A stretch of DNA of 15,711 nucleotides from Bacillota bacterium (lineage in GTDB: Bacteria > Bacillota > Clostridia > Oscillospirales > Oscillospiraceae), in assembly GCA_023395775.1 (NCBI GenBank), contig JAEWYA010000034.1:1-15711 (forward strand), read 5' to 3'. Made by a program: the position numbers and the translations under genes. Under the pieces are notes generated by a model. That model was not told the origin of the DNA and ran no database searches. It was given only the letters and a program-made list of their open reading frames with translations. Shown in pieces: positions 13,178 through 15,711 of this stretch (positions within the stretch are counted from its first letter, which is position 1; each line of letters starts with the position of its first letter).

Positions 13178-13206
13178 TTGCAATTTTCAAAAATATCCCC
13201 TATAAT
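13178..13206 (+). promoter_or_regulatory. Predicted deoR promoter
   Basis: TTGCAA at 13178-13183 is followed after exactly 17 bases by a perfect TATAAT at 13201-13206. Transcription should begin near 13212-13214, about 125 bases before the deoR ATG. Confidence 0.7.
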
Positions 13207-13210
13207 TCTG

Positions 13211-13283
13211 ATAGCCCGTATCGTTTCGGTTTTCACAGCGCCTGGGCGGAGATTCGTAGGCGGTTTATTTCCGTACGGGCTAT
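13211..13283 (+). ncRNA. Structured 5' leader RNA of deoR
   Basis: ATAGCCCGTA (13211-13220) pairs perfectly with TACGGGCTAT (13274-13283), a 10-bp stem that closes a 53-base interior. The interior holds at least one smaller helix, CGCCT (13239-13243) with AGGCG (13258-13262), and a GGCGG pentamer on each side of GAGATTCGTA. The structure starts at or next to the predicted transcription start and ends 54 bases before the ATG, outside the ribosome binding site. It did not match a riboswitch class I know by eye. A cis-regulatory RNA or simple transcript-stabilising 5' structure are both possible. Confidence 0.5.
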
Positions 13284-13337
13284 AAGGTGACCTTTAAATA
13301 TTGAAATGATATTGGAAACGCAAGGGGAGAGACCTGT

Positions 13338-14129
13338 ATGCTGAAAATTGACCGCCAGACAGTGATCGAGCAGGAGCTGGCCAAAAACGGAAGCGTCTTG
13401 ATTCCCACGCTGGGCAAGCTTTTGCAGTGCAGCGAGGAGACCATCCGCCGTGATTTGAAGGAGCTTGAGTCCATCGGCAAGCTGACGCGGACGCACGGCG
13501 GCGCCTATCTGATGGACAAATACGACAAGAGCTATCCCACCAAACTGCGCAAAGTATACTATCCTGACCTGAAGGCCAGTCTGGCCCGGCAGGCACTGCA
13601 CTACGTCCGGGAAAACGACGTTATTATGCTCGATTCAAGCACTACCTGCCTGACGCTGGCCGAGGCGCTTCTTGACCGGAAGCTCAGCATTACGATTATT
13701 ACGAATTCTCTGCTGATCTGCAATCTTTGCAATGAGCAGGCCTCAAACATCAACCTGATTTGTCTGGGAGGCTCCTTTCGCAGCCGGACTTCCTCCTTTG
13801 TGGGTTACCATGCGACGGACACCCTCTCAGGCTACTTTGCCGACCGTTCTTTTATCAGCTGCCCCAAGGTGACGCTGGAGCAGGGGATGTCGGACAATCA
13901 TCTGGACGAGTCCCGGGTTCGCGAGAGTATGCTTCTCCACTCACAGCAGAAAATTCTGGTTTTGGACCATACCAAGTTCAATTCCAGCGCGAATCTGCTG
14001 TTTGGGGATTTAAAGTCAGTGGACGTCATCATTACGGACGAAATTCTGCCGGAAAGATGGACACAATTCTGCCGCGAGAACAGAATTACGATCGACTATT
14101 GTTCCAATCATTCCGGCGGAAAAGACTGA
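13338..14129 (+). CDS. DeoR/GlpR-family transcriptional regulator
   Basis: A 263-residue sugar-phosphate-responsive repressor. The N-terminal winged helix-turn-helix spans about residues 5-57: the recognition helix is SEETIRRDLKELES (32-45), followed by the family's GKLTRTHGGA wing. The C-terminal sugar-isomerase-like effector domain shows LDSSTTCLTLAEAL (98-111), ITNSLLICNL (121-130), CLGGSFRSR (142-150) and VLDHTKF (208-214), which line the phosphosugar pocket in this family. AAGGGGAG ends about 9 bases before the ATG. It is divergent from the eight-gene operon and separated only by the repeat-bearing control region, so it probably represses that operon until a phosphorylated intermediate (for example a pentulose-1-phosphate or DHAP) binds. 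The inducer is inferred. It ends at a shared terminator with the BASS gene. Confidence 0.92.
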   Translation: MLKIDRQTVIEQELAKNGSVLIPTLGKLLQCSEETIRRDLKELESIGKLTRTHGGAYLMDKYDKSYPTKLRKVYYPDLKASLARQALHYVRENDVIMLDSSTTCLTLAEALLDRKLSITIITNSLLICNLCNEQASNINLICLGGSFRSRTSSFVGYHATDTLSGYFADRSFISCPKVTLEQGMSDNHLDESRVRESMLLHSQQKILVLDHTKFNSSANLLFGDLKSVDVIITDEILPERWTQFCRENRITIDYCSNHSGGKD

Positions 14130-14191
14130 CGCCTCGGCGGTGGGCTTTAACGGCGGTATCCGCCAAGCTACATATTATTTGTAAATTACAA

Positions 14192-14257
14192 AAGCCATTG
14201 TTCGGATGGCTTAAAAAGGGCAAACGGGTCAAAATCAATTGATCCGTTTGCCCTTTT
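14192..14257. terminator. Tandem hairpins between the convergent deoR and BASS genes
   Basis: The main hairpin pairs AAAAGGGCAAACGGGTC (14214-14230) with GATCCGTTTGCCCTTTT (14241-14257): 17 bp with one G-U pair and a 10-base loop, A-rich on the left and T-rich on the right, so it can act in both directions. A smaller hairpin (AAGCCAT 14192-14198 with ATGGCTT 14206-14212) sits directly before it. Confidence 0.85.
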
Positions 14258-14306
14258 ATGAAAAGTGAAATTTACGTTTTGTAGTTGATGGGACAAGGCG
14301 CTACGC

Positions 14307-15314
14307 TTAGTCTGATTTTGAATTCCGAGGAGCGGCGTGCTCCGCGTCATAAGCGGCCTGATCCGCCTGCCCAGCCTTTGTCCGGCGCAGAAGCTTCACC
14401 GAAAGGGCCAGCATGATCTGTGTAAAAATGGGGGCGAAGGCCACGGGAAACAGCACGTCCGCAGGAAAGTACTGCGTCGCCAGCACCGCTCCGGCGCTGA
14501 TATTCCGAAGCCCCGTGTTGATCGTCATGGTCTCGCAGGAGGGAAAGTCCAGATGCATCAGCCGGTGGGAGACAAACCAGCCCAGAAGGTATGCAAAAAC
14601 GCACAGCCCCACCAAAACCAGAATCACCAACAGCAGAGTCGGGGTAAACGCCTTCAGAAATGGGGCGACGCCCGTGGCGTTGGAGATGATAATACAGAAC
14701 ATGGCCAGCTTTGCAAACGGGGACAGGCGCGGCTTCCACTCTGCGGCGGTCCTGCCGCCCCGGATGCGGTGGCACAGCAGGGATAAAAAGGCGGGGAGGG
14801 CCACCATGAAAAGAAGATTTTTCATCATTCCGGTGGCATCCATTTCCACCATGGACCCCACCAGGAGCTTCATGCTGAGAGGGACAATCAAAGGGGCGAG
14901 CAGTGTGTCCAACAGCACTGCGGACAGGCACAGGGGCAGATCCCCCCGGCCGATGGTCACCCACATCAAGGACGCCACACCGGTAGGCAGCACGAAATTC
15001 AGCACCAATCCGATGGTAAACAGCGGTGTATCTGAAAACAACAGGGTGCAAAGCCCCAGACACAGCACCGGCAGCACCACATGGAGCATCGCCAGCAGCA
15101 CCAGCACAGAAACGGGATGCGTGACCACATGGCCGATCTGCCGGAAACTGCACCCCAGGGTGTTGATAAAGGTCATCATTGCGAAAAGCACGGGGGTGAT
15201 GGGGACCAGATTGCTGAGCGGGTCATAGAAAAAAACACCCAGCAGCAAGCATATAATCGTAAACCAAATAATCTTATCTGACAGAAATTGATCAATTCTT
15301 TGCAATTTTTCCAT
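14307..15314 (-). CDS. BASS-family (bile acid:Na+ symporter) transporter
   Basis: A 335-residue membrane protein with about ten hydrophobic segments, the standard layout of bacterial BASS/SBF symporters. FALMMTFINTLGCSFRQI-like sequence near 43-60, LNFVLPTGVASLMWVTIGRGD near 104-124 and CETMTINTGLRNISAGAVLA near 259-278 correspond to the crossed discontinuous helices that bind Na+ and substrate in this fold. Bacterial members carry pantoate, pyruvate, bile acids or other organic anions; the substrate here is not identifiable. The ATG at 15314 has GAGG 7 bases before it, overlapping the prmA stop (9-base gap), so the two form one transcript. The C-terminal tail (about 295-335) is charged and probably cytoplasmic. 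It converges on deoR and shares its terminator, so it is not part of the eight-gene operon. Confidence 0.88.
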   Translation of the reverse strand: MEKLQRIDQFLSDKIIWFTIICLLLGVFFYDPLSNLVPITPVLFAMMTFINTLGCSFRQIGHVVTHPVSVLVLLAMLHVVLPVLCLGLCTLLFSDTPLFTIGLVLNFVLPTGVASLMWVTIGRGDLPLCLSAVLLDTLLAPLIVPLSMKLLVGSMVEMDATGMMKNLLFMVALPAFLSLLCHRIRGGRTAAEWKPRLSPFAKLAMFCIIISNATGVAPFLKAFTPTLLLVILVLVGLCVFAYLLGWFVSHRLMHLDFPSCETMTINTGLRNISAGAVLATQYFPADVLFPVAFAPIFTQIMLALSVKLLRRTKAGQADQAAYDAEHAAPRNSKSD

Positions 15315-15323
15315 GATTTTTCC

Positions 15324-15711
15324 TCAGCGGCAGGTATAGGCAAACCACCCGCTTTCCTGACGGGTCTCTAAAATAGCCCAACCGCTGCGGCGCAGTCCGT
15401 CTGCCACCTCCACTGCCCGGTCGTCGATGATGCCGGAACAGAGGAACAGCCCCCGGGGCTTTAAAAACCGCCGCACCATGGGCGCGAGGCCTAAAATCAC
15501 GTCCGCCACGATGTTGGCCACCACCACGTCGTAATTTCCGCCAAGCCGGGCCTGGAGATGTTCGTCACTGAGGACATCGCCCACCCAAACGGTATACCGG
15601 TCCTTGCCGATCCCGTTCAGGGCGGCATTTTCATAGGCTACGTTCAGACATTTGTCGTCGATGTCCACCGCATGGGCGGAGGCGGCGCCCAGCTTCAGCG
15701 CCGCAATGGAG
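15324..15711 (-). CDS. prmA: Ribosomal protein L11 methyltransferase, C-terminal part (5' end outside the window)
   Basis: The minus-strand frame is open from the window edge to the TGA at 15324-15326, about 128 residues. The visible part is the SAM-dependent methyltransferase domain: SIAALKLGAASAHAVDIDD (end of motif I and the acidic residue of motif II that holds the SAM ribose), then AYENAALNG, then NYDVVVANIVADVILGLAPM, which is the NxxA/ILxxL motif IV typical of PrmA, and a final LKPRGLFLCSGI strand and WFAYTCR C-terminus. PrmA trimethylates ribosomal protein L11. A GTG at 15666-15668 lies in the frame but is inside the domain and is not the start. The N-terminal substrate-recognition domain lies beyond the window. 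Confidence 0.92.
   Translation of the reverse strand, partial: SIAALKLGAASAHAVDIDDKCLNVAYENAALNGIGKDRYTVWVGDVLSDEHLQARLGGNYDVVVANIVADVILGLAPMVRRFLKPRGLFLCSGIIDDRAVEVADGLRRSGWAILETRQESGWFAYTCR

Larger units (their letters stand above)
12876..13337. other. Divergent control region between the eight-gene operon and deoR
   Basis: This 462-base stretch contains no long gene. Its centre (about 13020-13210) is strikingly A+T-rich compared with the flanking coding DNA. From left to right it holds the transporter ribosome binding site, an 18-codon minus-strand leader ORF with a hairpin, the predicted minus-strand operon promoter, two sets of GTTGATTT-type phased repeats, the predicted deoR promoter and a structured deoR leader. 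No S-box (SAM) or T-box riboswitch pattern was recognised. Confidence 0.7.

Noticed and set aside
13108..13290. 60-codon plus-strand ORF inside the divergent control region
   Set aside because: It runs through the operator repeats, the TATAAT box and the deoR leader stem, and has no ribosome binding site.

Overview
The window looks like a chromosomal segment of an obligately anaerobic Clostridia-type Firmicute, probably from the Oscillospiraceae group. This is inferred from the GC-rich coding sequence, the strong AGGAGG-type ribosome binding sites, the superoxide reductase and reverse rubrerythrin, and a set of sulfur and deoxy-sugar enzymes suited to anaerobic life. No rRNA, tRNA, CRISPR array, insertion sequence or phage gene was seen.

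Layout. (1) Bases 1-608 (+): the 3' part of a DUF1275/YoaK membrane protein. (2) 616-1373 (+): a perfect-consensus sigma-A promoter and an AIM24/TIGR00266 protein. (3) 1485-3479 (+): an oxygen-defence group made of desulfoferrodoxin (superoxide reductase), a flavodoxin-fold iron-sulfur flavoprotein or NAD(P)H-FMN reductase, and a reverse rubrerythrin. It has its own promoters, terminators and a 28-bp palindrome in front of the rubrerythrin. (4) 3515-12875 (-): eight genes in one direction. In transcription order they are an NhaC-superfamily transporter, MtnK (methylthioribose kinase), an MtnA-type isomerase, a D-2-hydroxyacid dehydrogenase, an FGGY sugar kinase, a class II (FucA-like) aldolase, a YqhD-like iron-dependent alcohol dehydrogenase and methionine gamma-lyase. 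(5) 12876-13337: a divergent control region. (6) 13338-14129 (+): a DeoR-family repressor. (7) 14307-15711 (-): a BASS-family Na+ symporter downstream of the 3' part of prmA.

Main interpretation. The (-) strand cluster contains the parts of an oxygen-independent route for 5-methylthioribose and/or 5-deoxyribose, the dead-end sugars left by SAM-using and radical-SAM enzymes. The proposed steps are: 1-phosphorylation by MtnK; isomerisation to the ketose-1-phosphate by the MtnA-type enzyme; cleavage by the class II aldolase to DHAP plus (methylthio)acetaldehyde; and reduction of the aldehyde by the YqhD-like dehydrogenase. This is the logic of the DHAP shunt known in Rhodospirillum rubrum and pathogenic E. 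coli, and of the Bacillus thuringiensis 5-deoxyribose cluster. None of the genes for the aerobic methionine salvage branch (mtnW/X or mtnC, mtnB, mtnD) is present in the window. What appears unusual is the addition of an FGGY kinase, a 2-hydroxyacid dehydrogenase, methionine gamma-lyase and an NhaC-type carrier, under a divergently encoded DeoR regulator.

Control. The divergent region holds two matching 10-bp-phased repeats (GTTGATTT core). One covers the -35 box of the predicted operon promoter and the other lies just upstream of the deoR promoter. The operon leader carries an 18-codon upstream ORF with its own strong ribosome binding site and a hairpin inside it. The deoR leader is enclosed by a perfect 10-bp stem. 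The transporter-mtnK gap holds a perfect 14-bp hairpin. All pathway and regulatory assignments come from reading the sequence and from knowledge of the families; nothing was computed or searched.
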